Below, piece after piece: positions 8,351 through 17,738 of a stretch of DNA of 64,000 nucleotides; position 1 is the first letter of the stretch; each line of letters starts with the position of its first letter. Both the position numbers and the translations under genes were made by a program. This DNA comes from Cohnella phaseoli (lineage in GTDB: Bacteria > Bacillota > Bacilli > Paenibacillales > Paenibacillaceae), in the NCBI RefSeq assembly GCF_003386235.1, contig NZ_QRDZ01000034.1, positions 1 through 64,000 of the forward strand, given 5' to 3'. The notes beneath the pieces were generated by a model that saw only the letters and a list, made by a program, of their open reading frames with translations, had not been told where the DNA came from and did not search any database.

Positions 8351-9244
8351 ATGTTCTTCCGACTAAGCCGGACGCAGAGAAATATCGCGTTCGCAACCGT
8401 GCTGCTGCTGCCCGTATTCGTCATTATGATGCTGACGATTATCGCTCCGCTGGTGAGCGCCATTGCGTTAAGCTTTTCCGACTATTCCCTGATGGACCCG
8501 GATCGTTCCTGGAACCAATTTCGCAACTATACCGAATTGCTCGGCTCGTCCGAGTTCTACCATTCGTTCGGAATTACGCTGACTTACGTCGCGGCCGCGG
8601 TCACGATCGATCTGCTGCTCGGTCTGCTTACGGCGGTGCTGCTCAACCGCAACATCCGGATGCGGAGCTTCCTGCGCAGCCTGTTCATGATCCCTTGGGC
8701 CATTCCTACGATCGTAACCGCGCTGATCTTCCTGTGGATCTACCAGCCGGATTACGGCGTGTTGAACTATATGATGACTCGCTCCGGATTGATGAGCGAG
8801 AACGTAAGCTGGCTTCAGAGCATGGACTGGGCGCTGGCGGCCATCACGGTCGTGGCCGTGTTCCGGCAGACGCCGCTGGTCAGCGTTATGCTGCTCGCCG
8901 GACTGCAGAACATCCCGGCCAGCCTGTACGAGGCAGCCAGAATCGACGGGGCCAGCGGCTGGAAAATGTTCCTGCACGTGACGCTTCCGCTGCTAAAGCC
9001 CGTCATTACAAGCGTTACGCTGATTATGATCGTCAACAATTTTCAGATGTTCACCTTGTTCTTTACCTTAACGAACGGAGGACCGGCCGGTTCGACGACC
9101 TCGCTCGCCATTCTCACCTACGAGACGGCATTCTCCAGATATGAGCTCGGCAAAGGCTCGGCCATCGGCGTGATCTGGCTCATTCTGCTGTTCGTCTTCT
9201 CGGTGTTGTTCACCCGTTACATGAATCGAAACTCGGAGCATTAG
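8351..9244 (+). CDS. Sugar ABC transporter permease, MalF-type (transporter 1)
   Basis: This is a 297-residue inner-membrane permease with about six membrane segments. The EAA loop that docks the ATPase is visible as Y-E-A-A-R-I-D-G-A-S followed by L-P-L-L-K-P. It forms the channel with the MalG-type protein 11 bp downstream. The ATG at 8351 has GAGGTGA at the right distance; the in-frame ATG at 8330 has no clear ribosome binding site. The gene follows the MITE-like element, so its expression may differ from that of the receptor gene. No ATPase gene accompanies it. Confidence 0.92.
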   Translation: MFFRLSRTQRNIAFATVLLLPVFVIMMLTIIAPLVSAIALSFSDYSLMDPDRSWNQFRNYTELLGSSEFYHSFGITLTYVAAAVTIDLLLGLLTAVLLNRNIRMRSFLRSLFMIPWAIPTIVTALIFLWIYQPDYGVLNYMMTRSGLMSENVSWLQSMDWALAAITVVAVFRQTPLVSVMLLAGLQNIPASLYEAARIDGASGWKMFLHVTLPLLKPVITSVTLIMIVNNFQMFTLFFTLTNGGPAGSTTSLAILTYETAFSRYELGKGSAIGVIWLILLFVFSVLFTRYMNRNSEH

Positions 9245-9255
9245 GAGAAGAGCCT

Positions 9256-10101
9256 ATGGATAGAGTCAAATATTTGCTGTTCCGCAAGGAAGGCCTGACG
9301 TATGTCGCGCTGCTCGTCATTATGGTCGGATTTCTGTTCCCCGTCTATTGGATGTTCGTCACGTCGCTGCAAAGCAACAGCGAGCTGATGAAGTTGCCGC
9401 CGAAGTGGATTCCGTTTAATATCGATTTAAGCAGCTATGTCGATATATTGAAATCTTCCGTATTTCTGACCTTCTATAAAAATACGTTCCTGGTTGCGGC
9501 CGGAGCGACGGTTATGTGTATCATCGTATCGATCTTCGCGGGGTACGCGCTGTCCAGATTCCGCTTTAAGGGGAGCAATCTCATTGCGCTGCTATTGCTG
9601 TCGGCGCAGATGTTTCCGACCGTTACGCTCGTTATCGGCCTGTATTCCCAGTATCAGAAAATGAACCTGCTGAACACGCTGTTCGTGCTCGTGCTGGCGG
9701 CGGCTTCGACGGCGCTGCCGTTCAGCGTCATGCTGATGCGGACTTTCTTCAACAGCATCTCGCGCGAGTTGGAGGAGGCGGCGGAGATCGACGGAGCCTC
9801 CCGGTTCCGCGTGCTGTTCACCGTTATCGTACCGCTCTCCAAGCCGGGCATTATGGCGATCGCCATCTATACTTTTCTGATCGCGTGGGACGACTTCCTG
9901 TTCGGCTTGACGCTGGTAAGCGATCTCGACAAGAGAACGTTAAGCCCGGGCCTGTCGCTTACGTTCCTTGGGGAGTATTCGTACAACTGGTCCGGCGCGA
10001 CGGCCGCGGCCGTGACGGCGACGCTGCCGTTGCTGATCGCGTTTCTGTTTTTGCAGCGCTACATGGTCGAAGGGCTTACCGCCGGCGGAGTCAAAGAGTA
10101 G
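9256..10101 (+). CDS. Sugar ABC transporter permease, MalG-type (transporter 1)
   Basis: This is a 281-residue permease with six predicted membrane segments and the EAA motif E-E-A-A-E-I-D-G-A-S followed by V-P-L-S-K-P-G. The C-terminus G-L-T-A-G-G-V-K-E is the usual ending of MalG-type proteins. It is preceded by AGGAG and lies 11 bp after its partner gene and 15 bp before the sulfatase at 10117. The tight spacing suggests that import and desulfation of the same compound are coupled. Confidence 0.92.
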   Translation: MDRVKYLLFRKEGLTYVALLVIMVGFLFPVYWMFVTSLQSNSELMKLPPKWIPFNIDLSSYVDILKSSVFLTFYKNTFLVAAGATVMCIIVSIFAGYALSRFRFKGSNLIALLLLSAQMFPTVTLVIGLYSQYQKMNLLNTLFVLVLAAASTALPFSVMLMRTFFNSISRELEEAAEIDGASRFRVLFTVIVPLSKPGIMAIAIYTFLIAWDDFLFGLTLVSDLDKRTLSPGLSLTFLGEYSYNWSGATAAAVTATLPLLIAFLFLQRYMVEGLTAGGVKE

Positions 10102-10116
10102 AGAGGATGATAGGGG

Positions 10117-11460
10117 ATGTCCAAGCAACCGAATGTCATTGTGTTTTTCACGGATCAACAGCGGTGGGATACGTCGGGATTGCACGGCAATCCGATGGGG
10201 CTGATGCCGAATTTCGACCGGGAGGCGCTGCTTGGCACGCATCTGACGCATTCCTTCACGTGCCAGCCGGTATGCGGGCCCGCGAGATCCTGTCTTCAAA
10301 CCGGGCTATATGCGACAGAGACGGGATGTTACGCCAACGGCATTCATCTTCCCGAGGATATGCCGACACTGGCTCATTCGTTCGGAGCGGCCGGGTACGA
10401 TACGGGCTATATCGGCAAATGGCATCTAGCGCCGGAGGAGCCGGTAAGCGAGAAGTATCGCGGGGGTTACGAGTATTGGCTGGCCTCCAACGTGCTGGAG
10501 TTTTCCTCCGACGCCTACAATACGGTCATGTACAACAACGACAACGAGCCGGTGAAGCTGCCGGGCTATCGGGTGGACGCGATTACCGATGCCGCGATTC
10601 GCTATATCGACGATCATAAGGACAATCCGTTTTATCTGTTTCTCTCTTATTTGGAGCCCCACCATCAGAACCATCTCGACGACTATCCGGCCCCGGACGG
10701 GTATCGGGAGCGATATACGGGAGGTTGGCTGCCGCCCGACCTGGCGGCGCTCGGGGGCACCGCACACCAGCATCTACCGGGCTACTATGGCATGGTCAAA
10801 CGGTTGGACGAGGCGTTCGGCCGCCTGATGGACGCGCTCAAATCATTGGACATGCGCGACAATACGATCGTGCTGTTCACTTCGGATCACGGCTGCCACT
10901 TCAAGACGCGCAACGGCGAATACAAGCGTTCCCTGCACGACGCCTCGATCCGGGTTCCGACACTGATTACCGGGCCGGGCTTTACCGGAGGACGTCAAGT
11001 TCGCGAACTGGTCAGCCTGGTCGACTTGCCTCCGACGCTGCTTGACGGGGCGGGCATTCCCGTTCCGGAGCCTATGCAGGGCCGGTCGATCAAGCCGCTT
11101 GTTGCGGGCGATGCCGCGTCATGGCCGGAGGAGGTGTTCGTTCAGATCAGCGAGACCGAGGTCGGTCGCGCCGTGCGGACGCAGCGCTGGAAATACGGCG
11201 TCACGGCGCCGGACAAGGACGGCTTCGCCGACGGCGGGTCGGATCGCTATGCGGAGACGTCGCTGTACGACCTTCAGGCCGATCCGTACGAGCTAACCAA
11301 TCTGATCGGCCTCGATTCCCACGCCGAGGTGGCCGAGGCGATGCGGGGCCGATTGCTCCGCAGAATGACCGAAGCGGGAGAGAGCGCTCCCGTTATCGTC
11401 CCGGCGGAGGCTCGCCCCGGAGGCCAGCGCAGGGCGACTCGCGAGGAGACGCTGCAATAA
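10117..11460 (+). CDS. Sulfatase (formylglycine-dependent), transporter 1 operon
   Basis: This 447-residue cytoplasmic sulfatase begins N-V-I-V-F-F-T-D-Q-Q-R-W, with metal ligand Asp13, and carries the C-x-P-x-R signature C53-G-P-A-R-S-C. A second metal-site stretch reads F-T-S-D-H-G-C-H. It is only distantly like the sulfatase at 510, so the two probably cut different positions of the substrate. There is no signal peptide. It is the last gene of the transporter 1 operon and is followed at once by a strong hairpin. Activation needs a formylglycine-generating enzyme or an anaerobic sulfatase-maturing enzyme, and neither is in this window. Confidence 0.9.
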   Translation: MSKQPNVIVFFTDQQRWDTSGLHGNPMGLMPNFDREALLGTHLTHSFTCQPVCGPARSCLQTGLYATETGCYANGIHLPEDMPTLAHSFGAAGYDTGYIGKWHLAPEEPVSEKYRGGYEYWLASNVLEFSSDAYNTVMYNNDNEPVKLPGYRVDAITDAAIRYIDDHKDNPFYLFLSYLEPHHQNHLDDYPAPDGYRERYTGGWLPPDLAALGGTAHQHLPGYYGMVKRLDEAFGRLMDALKSLDMRDNTIVLFTSDHGCHFKTRNGEYKRSLHDASIRVPTLITGPGFTGGRQVRELVSLVDLPPTLLDGAGIPVPEPMQGRSIKPLVAGDAASWPEEVFVQISETEVGRAVRTQRWKYGVTAPDKDGFADGGSDRYAETSLYDLQADPYELTNLIGLDSHAEVAEAMRGRLLRRMTEAGESAPVIVPAEARPGGQRRATREETLQ

Positions 11461-11462
11461 AG

Positions 11463-11506
11463 AGCAAGAGGACCGTCCCGGAGCTTAGAGGGACGGTCCT
11501 CTTGCT
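11463..11506 (+). terminator. Hairpin terminator of the transporter 1 operon
   Basis: AGCAAGAGGACCGTCCC (11463-11479) pairs with 11490-11506 over 17 bp around a 10-nt loop, directly after the sulfatase stop. There is no long T run, so it may also act as a transcript stabiliser. Confidence 0.75.
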
Positions 11507-11589
11507 GTTCCCGGAAGGCTCAACCGCCGGTACGGCTTCCTGAACGTCGGAAAGTTCCGCAATGAGGACCGGAGTTCCGGTATCAATAC

Positions 11590-11618
11590 TTGTAACTTTA
11601 ATGGGGACAATCTATACT
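11590..11618 (+). promoter_or_regulatory. Promoter of the membrane-bound AraC-type regulator
   Basis: TTGTAA (11590-11595), a 17-bp spacer and TATACT (11613-11618) match a vegetative sigma-A promoter, 50 bp before the gene start at 11668. Confidence 0.6.
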
Positions 11619-11667
11619 TTTTCGGAGATAACCGAGCTTGGCATCCGATATCCGAGGAGTGGCAGCA

Positions 11668-13911
11668 ATGAAGCGGTTAATTCCGAAGCAGAAATACGTG
11701 CGGATTTTCCTGGTGCTTTGCATTCTCTTTTCCGTTGTTTCTATTCCTTTTGTTTATTTGATTTCCCGGCAATTTTCCGCGTATGCGATGAAGCAAATCG
11801 ATAAAGCCAGTCAGACCGAGGTCGTTCACTCGCAAGAGAACGCCAAGTTTCTGTTCAAGAAAATGATCGCATACGGCCTGAATATGTACCAGAATAAAAG
11901 CATTAATCTGTGGCTGACGGACATGACCGAGAATTCCGCGCACCAGGTCGATGCGATCGAATCGGCAACGAACTATATGTCCACGGAACCGTTCATCGCC
12001 AATGTTTATTTATTTAATATGCGCACCGAAAATGCGATCAATTTAAAATACGGGATATCCTCGTTCAAGCGGTTCTCCGATCAAGAGATGCTGGCGATCA
12101 TTCAGCAGCCGAGAAAATCCTATCTGAATTTTATTGTGCACGAAACGATGGGCCGGAAGATGCTGGCGCTGATCATTCCGACCGTGCCGTCCGGACAGCG
12201 ATCGTTCGGGTATTTGGTTATGCTGATGGATAACAAGCTGCTGGAGCAATATTTGCTCAAGGACGACCAGCAGTTGGGAACGAAATCGTTCGTTCTGGAC
12301 GGCGACGGGCAAACCGTACTCGGAGCGAACGGTTCCGAGGATTTGTACGCCGAGTTGGCCCAAAAATCCCAACAATTCACGGCCGGCAGCTTTAAGCACA
12401 CCTACAAGGGCGAGCTGCTGTCCGTTCAATACGCCCATATCGAGCCGCAAGGCTGGACGCTGTTCAATACGGCGAAGTATAAGCAAATCCTTGCCGATTT
12501 CAATTCATTTCGGAACAGGATGCTTCTGATCGCGGCTTTATTCGCCGTCCTCTTGCTGGGGATTCTGTTCTGGAACTCGAGACGTACTTATCGTCCATAT
12601 GCCCAACTAGCCGATCAGTTGGAGATGAAATTCGGCTTAAAGCTCAAGAGCGAGACCAATGACGGTCCGCGGGAAGAATACAAGGTCATTCGGTATGGCA
12701 TCGAGCTGCTGACGAATCAAGTGGACCAACTGGACATCTCTATGCGGGAGCACAAGAGCTTGATCAAGACGGAGTATCTTAGACAATGGATCGTCCAAGG
12801 CAAGCTGATCGCGCCGGTCGAGCGCTATCTTCACGAAGAGACGGCGTTGTTCAGAGGAGAGAAGCTGCATCTCAGCGTTCTGCGAATTAATGAATACAGC
12901 ATATTTCAGGAGCGCTACAATTTCGCCTCCCGCAAGCTGATGAAATACGCAATCGGCAACATTGCCGAGGAAATCCTTAATCGGCACTGGCAGGCGGAAT
13001 CGGTAGATATGGGCGGCGATCATCTTGCGCTGCTGATATCCGGGTCCGACATTTCGATGAAGGAGCTTGACGAGGTCATGCAGGAGGTCGGGAAACAGAT
13101 CGACAAGTGGACAAGGGTTCGCGTAACGGTTGCTTTAAGCGGGGCCAATTCGTTCGGCGACGATCTGCGCGGCATCTACGACTATGTTCACGAACTGACG
13201 ATGCTTAAATTCATATCCGGAGAAGATAAGGTCTATCTCGAGCAGGATTTTGAAGCTTATATGCAGCGCGTTCAGCCGCTGCCGGACGATAACATGTTGG
13301 AGGAGCTGATCAAGCGAATCCGGATGGGCAAAGCGGACGAGGTGACCAAAAGCCTGGATCAAATCTTCGGACATCTGCAAACGATGCATTATGCCGAAAG
13401 CAAGTTTCAGTTGTCATTGATTTTGTATACGCTGTTCAAAACGTTTAATAAGCTGCCATCGGTCGAATCGGTAGAAGGGATCGAGAATATTCTGGAGAGA
13501 TTCGATACGTTAAGCGGAATCAGGGGCTGGCTTGGACAGGGCTTAAAGGAAATGATGGACGACTTGAGCAATAAGAAGGGTTCAAGCCGCCGCGATGAGA
13601 TTGTGACGGAAATTGTAGACTATGTGAAGACGCATCTGCATGAGCCGATGCTGACGATCGAAGAGATATCGGAGCACGTATCGCTGTCGACGCGCTATAT
13701 TAGGCAGCTGTTCAAGGAAGTATTCGAGACCACCCTGTCGGATTATATTATGGAACAACGGATTAGCCGAGTGAAAGGACTGCTGGAGACGACCGATTGG
13801 ACTGTAACCGATATCGGCGAGCGATCGGGTTTCCAGACGAAGAGCAACTTCTTTACCGCCTTTAAGAAAGCAACCGGGATGACCCCAAGTCAGTATCGCG
13901 AAAGACAGTAG
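11668..13911 (+). CDS. Membrane-anchored AraC-family regulator with extracellular sensor region
   Basis: This 747-residue one-protein sensor has a first membrane segment at about 11-33, an extracytoplasmic region to about 285, a second membrane segment at about 288-308 (L-L-I-A-A-L-F-A-V-L-L-L-G-I-L-F), a cytoplasmic middle region, and a C-terminal AraC-type DNA-binding domain with I-E-E-I-S-E-H-V-S-L-S-T-R-Y-I-R and V-T-D-I-G-E-R-S-G-F-Q-T, ending M-T-P-S-Q-Y-R. No kinase or receiver domain is seen, so it would bind DNA while tethered in the membrane. The ATG at 11668 follows GAGGAG; an in-frame ATG at 11638 lacks a site. It should regulate transporter 2, which follows. Confidence 0.88.
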   Translation: MKRLIPKQKYVRIFLVLCILFSVVSIPFVYLISRQFSAYAMKQIDKASQTEVVHSQENAKFLFKKMIAYGLNMYQNKSINLWLTDMTENSAHQVDAIESATNYMSTEPFIANVYLFNMRTENAINLKYGISSFKRFSDQEMLAIIQQPRKSYLNFIVHETMGRKMLALIIPTVPSGQRSFGYLVMLMDNKLLEQYLLKDDQQLGTKSFVLDGDGQTVLGANGSEDLYAELAQKSQQFTAGSFKHTYKGELLSVQYAHIEPQGWTLFNTAKYKQILADFNSFRNRMLLIAALFAVLLLGILFWNSRRTYRPYAQLADQLEMKFGLKLKSETNDGPREEYKVIRYGIELLTNQVDQLDISMREHKSLIKTEYLRQWIVQGKLIAPVERYLHEETALFRGEKLHLSVLRINEYSIFQERYNFASRKLMKYAIGNIAEEILNRHWQAESVDMGGDHLALLISGSDISMKELDEVMQEVGKQIDKWTRVRVTVALSGANSFGDDLRGIYDYVHELTMLKFISGEDKVYLEQDFEAYMQRVQPLPDDNMLEELIKRIRMGKADEVTKSLDQIFGHLQTMHYAESKFQLSLILYTLFKTFNKLPSVESVEGIENILERFDTLSGIRGWLGQGLKEMMDDLSNKKGSSRRDEIVTEIVDYVKTHLHEPMLTIEEISEHVSLSTRYIRQLFKEVFETTLSDYIMEQRISRVKGLLETTDWTVTDIGERSGFQTKSNFFTAFKKATGMTPSQYRERQ

Positions 13912-13933
13912 TCCAAATCAACGCACCACCCTC

Positions 13934-13969
13934 AAAAGCGTGTCCGGCCTAGAGCCAGAGCGCTTTTTT
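13934..13969 (+). terminator. Rho-independent terminator after the AraC-type regulator
   Basis: AAAAGCG (13934-13940) pairs with CGCTTTT (13961-13967), with an inner GGC/GCC stem, and ends in a six-T run. The remaining 177 bp before the permease gene show no clear promoter. Confidence 0.75.
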
Positions 13970-14146
13970 GGTTTGCCGTTCAAGGCCGATTTCCGTTCTG
14001 ACAACCTCGCTTCCGAAATCAGAACCCGTATTTTCGCCGATTTCAGCACCGAATTCCAGGATGAGGACTGTACGCTGCTTTGCATGACGGCCTATGATTA
14101 AGCCTGACGAGGGACACACACAACATACTGAAGCAGGTGTGACACG

Positions 14147-15058
14147 ATGAGCTTTTTTAGAGAGATTAGACAAAATAAGTATTTGTATGCATTGGCGCTG
14201 CCGGGCCTGATCTTCCTGATCGTATTCGCGTATTTGCCTCTGACGGGGCACTTAATCGCTTTTAAGAAATACAGGCTGGCGGACGGGTTGTGGGGAAGTC
14301 AATTTGTCGGGTTGGACAATTTCAAGTTTTTCTTTATGAGCAGCGATTGGTACAAAGTAACGTTAAACACGATCTTCCTGAACGGATTGTTCCTCGTATT
14401 CGGTCTGGGGATTGCGCTTGTGCTGGCTTTGTTTCTGAACGAAATTCGCCATCTCCTCTATAAGAAGCTTGCCCAATCGTTCATCTTCATTCCTTATTTT
14501 ATTTCCTGGCTCGTCGTCAGCATGATGACGTTCGCCTTCCTGAACACGACGGATGGCGTGGTTAACAGAACCCTGGAGACATACGGCTTAAACCCTGTGA
14601 ACTGGTACCTGAAGCCTGTAGTATGGCCGGGAATCTTGACGCTAATCTACGTGTGGAAGTTCGCAGGCTACTATTCGATTATTTTTCTGGCCGCGATAAC
14701 GGGCATTTCCGGGGAATATTACGAGAGCGCCCGAATAGACGGCGCGACGCGGCTTCAGCAAATTTATCACATTACGCTCCCGTTAATCCGCAATGTTGTC
14801 GTTGTGCTCGGGTTGCTTGGCGTGGGCCGCATTTTCTACGGAGATTTCGGGATGATCTACGGCATCATCGGCGACAATAGCGCCTTGTACTCAACGACCG
14901 ATGTCATTGATACGTACACCTATCGGGCGCTGCGCGTATTGAGCGATTTCAGCAAATCCTCCGCCGTCGTGCTGTATCAGTCGGTGATGGGCCTGATTAC
15001 AATCGTTATTTTTAATCAAATCGCCAAGAAGATCGACAAGGATTCGAGCTTGTTCTAA
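14147..15058 (+). CDS. Oligosaccharide ABC transporter permease, LplB-type (transporter 2)
   Basis: This is a 303-residue permease of the LplB/YtcP-type branch. The opening L-Y-A-L-A-L-P-G-L-I-F followed by F-A-Y-L-P-L-T-G is characteristic. Six membrane segments are expected. The EAA loop reads Y-E-S-A-R-I-D-G-A-T followed by I-T-L-P-L-I. AGGTGTGA precedes the start. It is the first gene of a three-gene transport operon (permease, permease, receptor) and lies behind the terminator of the regulator gene, so it is a separate transcript. Confidence 0.9.
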   Translation: MSFFREIRQNKYLYALALPGLIFLIVFAYLPLTGHLIAFKKYRLADGLWGSQFVGLDNFKFFFMSSDWYKVTLNTIFLNGLFLVFGLGIALVLALFLNEIRHLLYKKLAQSFIFIPYFISWLVVSMMTFAFLNTTDGVVNRTLETYGLNPVNWYLKPVVWPGILTLIYVWKFAGYYSIIFLAAITGISGEYYESARIDGATRLQQIYHITLPLIRNVVVVLGLLGVGRIFYGDFGMIYGIIGDNSALYSTTDVIDTYTYRALRVLSDFSKSSAVVLYQSVMGLITIVIFNQIAKKIDKDSSLF

Positions 15059-15069
15059 GGGGGAGCACC

Positions 15070-15969
15070 ATGAATTTGAATCGCGTGAAAGAAGATCGAT
15101 CGCTGTGGGAAAGAAGCTTTGTGTACGGCATTTACGTATTCGTGGGCGTATTCGCTCTTCTTTGCTTCATTCCCTTCTGGCTGGTCGTAGTGAACTCGTT
15201 TGCAACGGAAAGCAGCATTAAACTGCACGGGATGCAGCTCATCCCCAAAGACTTCTCGCTGTATGCATACCAATACACGATGGCCGGCAAACAGATCGCG
15301 AGCAGCTATGCGGTCACAGTCTCGGTGACGTTAATAGGAACTTGCTTGGCCATCCTGATCACATCGATGTACGCCTACGTACTGGCCCACCAGAAAGTGA
15401 AATACCGCAATTACTTATCCTTCATGACATATTTTACGATGGTATTCGGCGCCGGGCTCGTCGGCTTCTATATTCTGGTCGCGAATACGCTCGGATTGAA
15501 GGACTCGCTATGGGCGCTCATTCTTCCTTATCTATTGAACCCGTTTTTCGCCTTTATCATGGTGTCGTTCTTCCGCACCCTGCCCTACGAGATCAACGAG
15601 GCGGCGACAATCGACGGGGCCAACGACCTGACCATTTTTTTTAGAATCATTATTCCGATATCCAAGCCCGTTATCGCGACAGTGAGCTTATTTTATGCGC
15701 TGCAATATTGGAACGATTTCTATCTGGCGTTATTGTTTATCGACAACCATAATCTCCATCCGCTGCAGATTATGATTCGGCAAATCATCTCGAATGTAAA
15801 TATCAATTCGTACGTCGGAGGAAGTCAGACGACTTACTCCCAGGCCATACCGACATACGGCGTGCAGTTGGCGACCGTGTGCTTGACGATTGGGCCGATT
15901 ATTTTCCTGTATCCGTTTATTCAACGTTTTTTTGTGAAAGGCATTACGATTGGCGCGCTAAAAGGGTAG
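15070..15969 (+). CDS. Oligosaccharide ABC transporter permease, LplC-type (transporter 2)
   Basis: This 299-residue permease is the partner of the LplB-type protein 11 bp upstream. The EAA motif is N-E-A-A-T-I-D-G-A-N followed by I-P-I-S-K-P, and the C-terminus F-V-K-G-I-T-I-G-A-L-K-G is the family ending. Its ribosome binding site GGGGGAG lies 5 nt from the ATG. The paired permeases and the receptor at 16034 make a complete importer apart from the ATPase. Confidence 0.9.
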   Translation: MNLNRVKEDRSLWERSFVYGIYVFVGVFALLCFIPFWLVVVNSFATESSIKLHGMQLIPKDFSLYAYQYTMAGKQIASSYAVTVSVTLIGTCLAILITSMYAYVLAHQKVKYRNYLSFMTYFTMVFGAGLVGFYILVANTLGLKDSLWALILPYLLNPFFAFIMVSFFRTLPYEINEAATIDGANDLTIFFRIIIPISKPVIATVSLFYALQYWNDFYLALLFIDNHNLHPLQIMIRQIISNVNINSYVGGSQTTYSQAIPTYGVQLATVCLTIGPIIFLYPFIQRFFVKGITIGALKG

Positions 15970-16033
15970 GCTTATACCGAGATCGTTCGGTTGAGCATAG
16001 ATACAAACTATTATGGGAGGTTGAATACGCAAG

Positions 16034-17581
16034 ATGAAGAAGTCAATTGCGGCAGTACTCATGATGTTGCTGCTTGTCCAGATCGCGCTCGGCTGCAGCT
16101 CCAGCTCGAACAACGAAAGCGATGCCGAACAGACGGGAAGCCCGGCTGCCGTCGAAGGCGCGAAGCTTGACCCGGTCACGCTGAAGATCATCATTCCGGG
16201 GGATCGCCCTGCGGATATGGATTTGGTTATTGCCGAAGCCGAGAAAAGAATGGCGGACACGATCAACGTGAAGCTGGATATTGTATTCATACCTTGGTCC
16301 GATCTTGCTTCGAAAACGCAGGTCATGCTGGCATCCGGCGAGAATGTGGATTTGATCTTCGATGCGCCGTGGCTGCACATGGAACAAATGATTGCCGCGG
16401 GCTATTACGAGCCGCTGGAGGAGCTGCTTGAGAAGTACGGACAAGACGCCGTAGCCGTCAGATCGCAGCAAATGTTCGATGCGAACAAATTCCAGGGCAA
16501 AATCTACGCGCTTCCGCTCGGCAACTCGCATCTGAACGGAAGAACCTATCTGGTTCGCAAAGACTTGAGAGAAAAATACGGCGTGCCGGAAATTAAAACC
16601 TATGAAGAGCTGATCGATTTTGCGTACAAGATCAAACAGAATGAAAAGAATATCATCCCGATTCTGGCTAAAGGTCTTCCCGGACAGAAGGATCAGGCGT
16701 GGGGCGCGTACAGATCGTTCATGACCTTCAGTCCCGAGATTTTGCGATCGGACGCTTTGGGACAGAGCATTATTCTGCATTACAAAAACAATGACGGCAA
16801 GGTGTACAACTTGTTCGACGAGATGGACCCTATGGTGTGGTCATGGATCGAAGAGGCCCGCAAGCTGTATACGGAAGGGCTGATTCATCCGGACGTGCTG
16901 GCGATTAAGGATGCCGATACGATCTTCGAGGCAGGCAATATCGCGATCTACGCCACGAACGACTTCGGCGTGCCTACCAAAATCTCGACGGCAATCTCGC
17001 AGAATACGCCTGGCGCCGAAGTGGAAGCCGTAACGTTCATGCCGCTGGAGAAGGGCAAAGTCACGACAAACTTTAAGCAGGCGAACTTCCAGGCGATTCC
17101 TAAGGTGAGCAAGAACAAGGAACGCGCCATGATGTTCTTGAACTGGACGGCCAAGAAGGAAAATTACGATCTGCTTGCTTATGGGATCGAGGGAAGGAAC
17201 TACGAAGCGATTGGCGACGACCAATACAAGTCTCTCCCGGATAGCAAATACGGCTTCTTCCCTTATGCATGGGTATGGAACCCGACGCTGGATCGCTTGA
17301 ATGCGGGCTTCGACCCCGTGTCGATTGAGCATTACAAGTTCAACGCCAATGCAGACAACTTGATCGCAAGCGTATTGACCGGCTTTTCCTTCGATCCGGA
17401 GCCTGTCGCGAACGAGGTTTCTCTGTACAGCGCAATCGAGGACAAGTATTATTCGGCTTTATTTAACGGAGTGATGGACCCGACGGAAACCTGGAACGAG
17501 CTGAAATCCGAAGGGGAAGGCTACTTGAAGAAAATCCAGACCGAGCTTCAGAAGCAAATCGACGAGTTTCTGAAGAAATAG
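16034..17581 (+). CDS. Solute-binding lipoprotein with DUF3502-type C-terminus (transporter 2)
   Basis: This is a 515-residue receptor. The signal peptide ends in A-L-G-C, with lipidated Cys21, and a Ser-rich tether follows. The main body is a family 1 type binding fold. The last ~130 residues (from Y-G-F-F-P-Y-A-W through G-F-S-F-D-P-E-P-V to the end) match the DUF3502 region that marks the receptors of LplB/LplC-type transporters. GGGAGG lies about 13 nt upstream of the ATG, rather far, but no better in-frame start exists. A strong hairpin follows the gene and closes the operon. Confidence 0.9.
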   Translation: MKKSIAAVLMMLLLVQIALGCSSSSNNESDAEQTGSPAAVEGAKLDPVTLKIIIPGDRPADMDLVIAEAEKRMADTINVKLDIVFIPWSDLASKTQVMLASGENVDLIFDAPWLHMEQMIAAGYYEPLEELLEKYGQDAVAVRSQQMFDANKFQGKIYALPLGNSHLNGRTYLVRKDLREKYGVPEIKTYEELIDFAYKIKQNEKNIIPILAKGLPGQKDQAWGAYRSFMTFSPEILRSDALGQSIILHYKNNDGKVYNLFDEMDPMVWSWIEEARKLYTEGLIHPDVLAIKDADTIFEAGNIAIYATNDFGVPTKISTAISQNTPGAEVEAVTFMPLEKGKVTTNFKQANFQAIPKVSKNKERAMMFLNWTAKKENYDLLAYGIEGRNYEAIGDDQYKSLPDSKYGFFPYAWVWNPTLDRLNAGFDPVSIEHYKFNANADNLIASVLTGFSFDPEPVANEVSLYSAIEDKYYSALFNGVMDPTETWNELKSEGEGYLKKIQTELQKQIDEFLKK

Positions 17582-17600
17582 AGACGGATCGAGATGGCAG

Positions 17601-17635
17601 GTTGAGTATTCGGCTTGATCAAGCGAATACTCAAC
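17601..17635 (+). terminator. Hairpin terminator of the transporter 2 operon
   Basis: GTTGAGTATTCG (17601-17612) pairs perfectly with CGAATACTCAAC (17624-17635), and the loop itself holds CTTG/CAAG. It begins 20 bp past the receptor stop. No T run of note follows. Confidence 0.7.
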
Positions 17636-17674
17636 TTCCTATCGGAGGTGTAGAGCAGCCAGCCTCAAGCAATT

Positions 17675-17690
17675 TGTAAAGCGCTTTCTT
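17675..17690 (+). promoter_or_regulatory. Candidate cre (CcpA) site before the 1912-residue protein gene
   Basis: TGTAAAGCGCTTTCTT contains the palindromic core AAAGCGCTTT and is close to the catabolite-repression consensus of Bacillota. It lies 50 bp upstream of the start codon. This would give glucose repression of the secreted enzyme. Confidence 0.5.
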
Positions 17691-17738
17691 ATCATTCGTT
17701 TTACCCTAATTCTCTTAAACAATGGAGGTAACTCGAGG

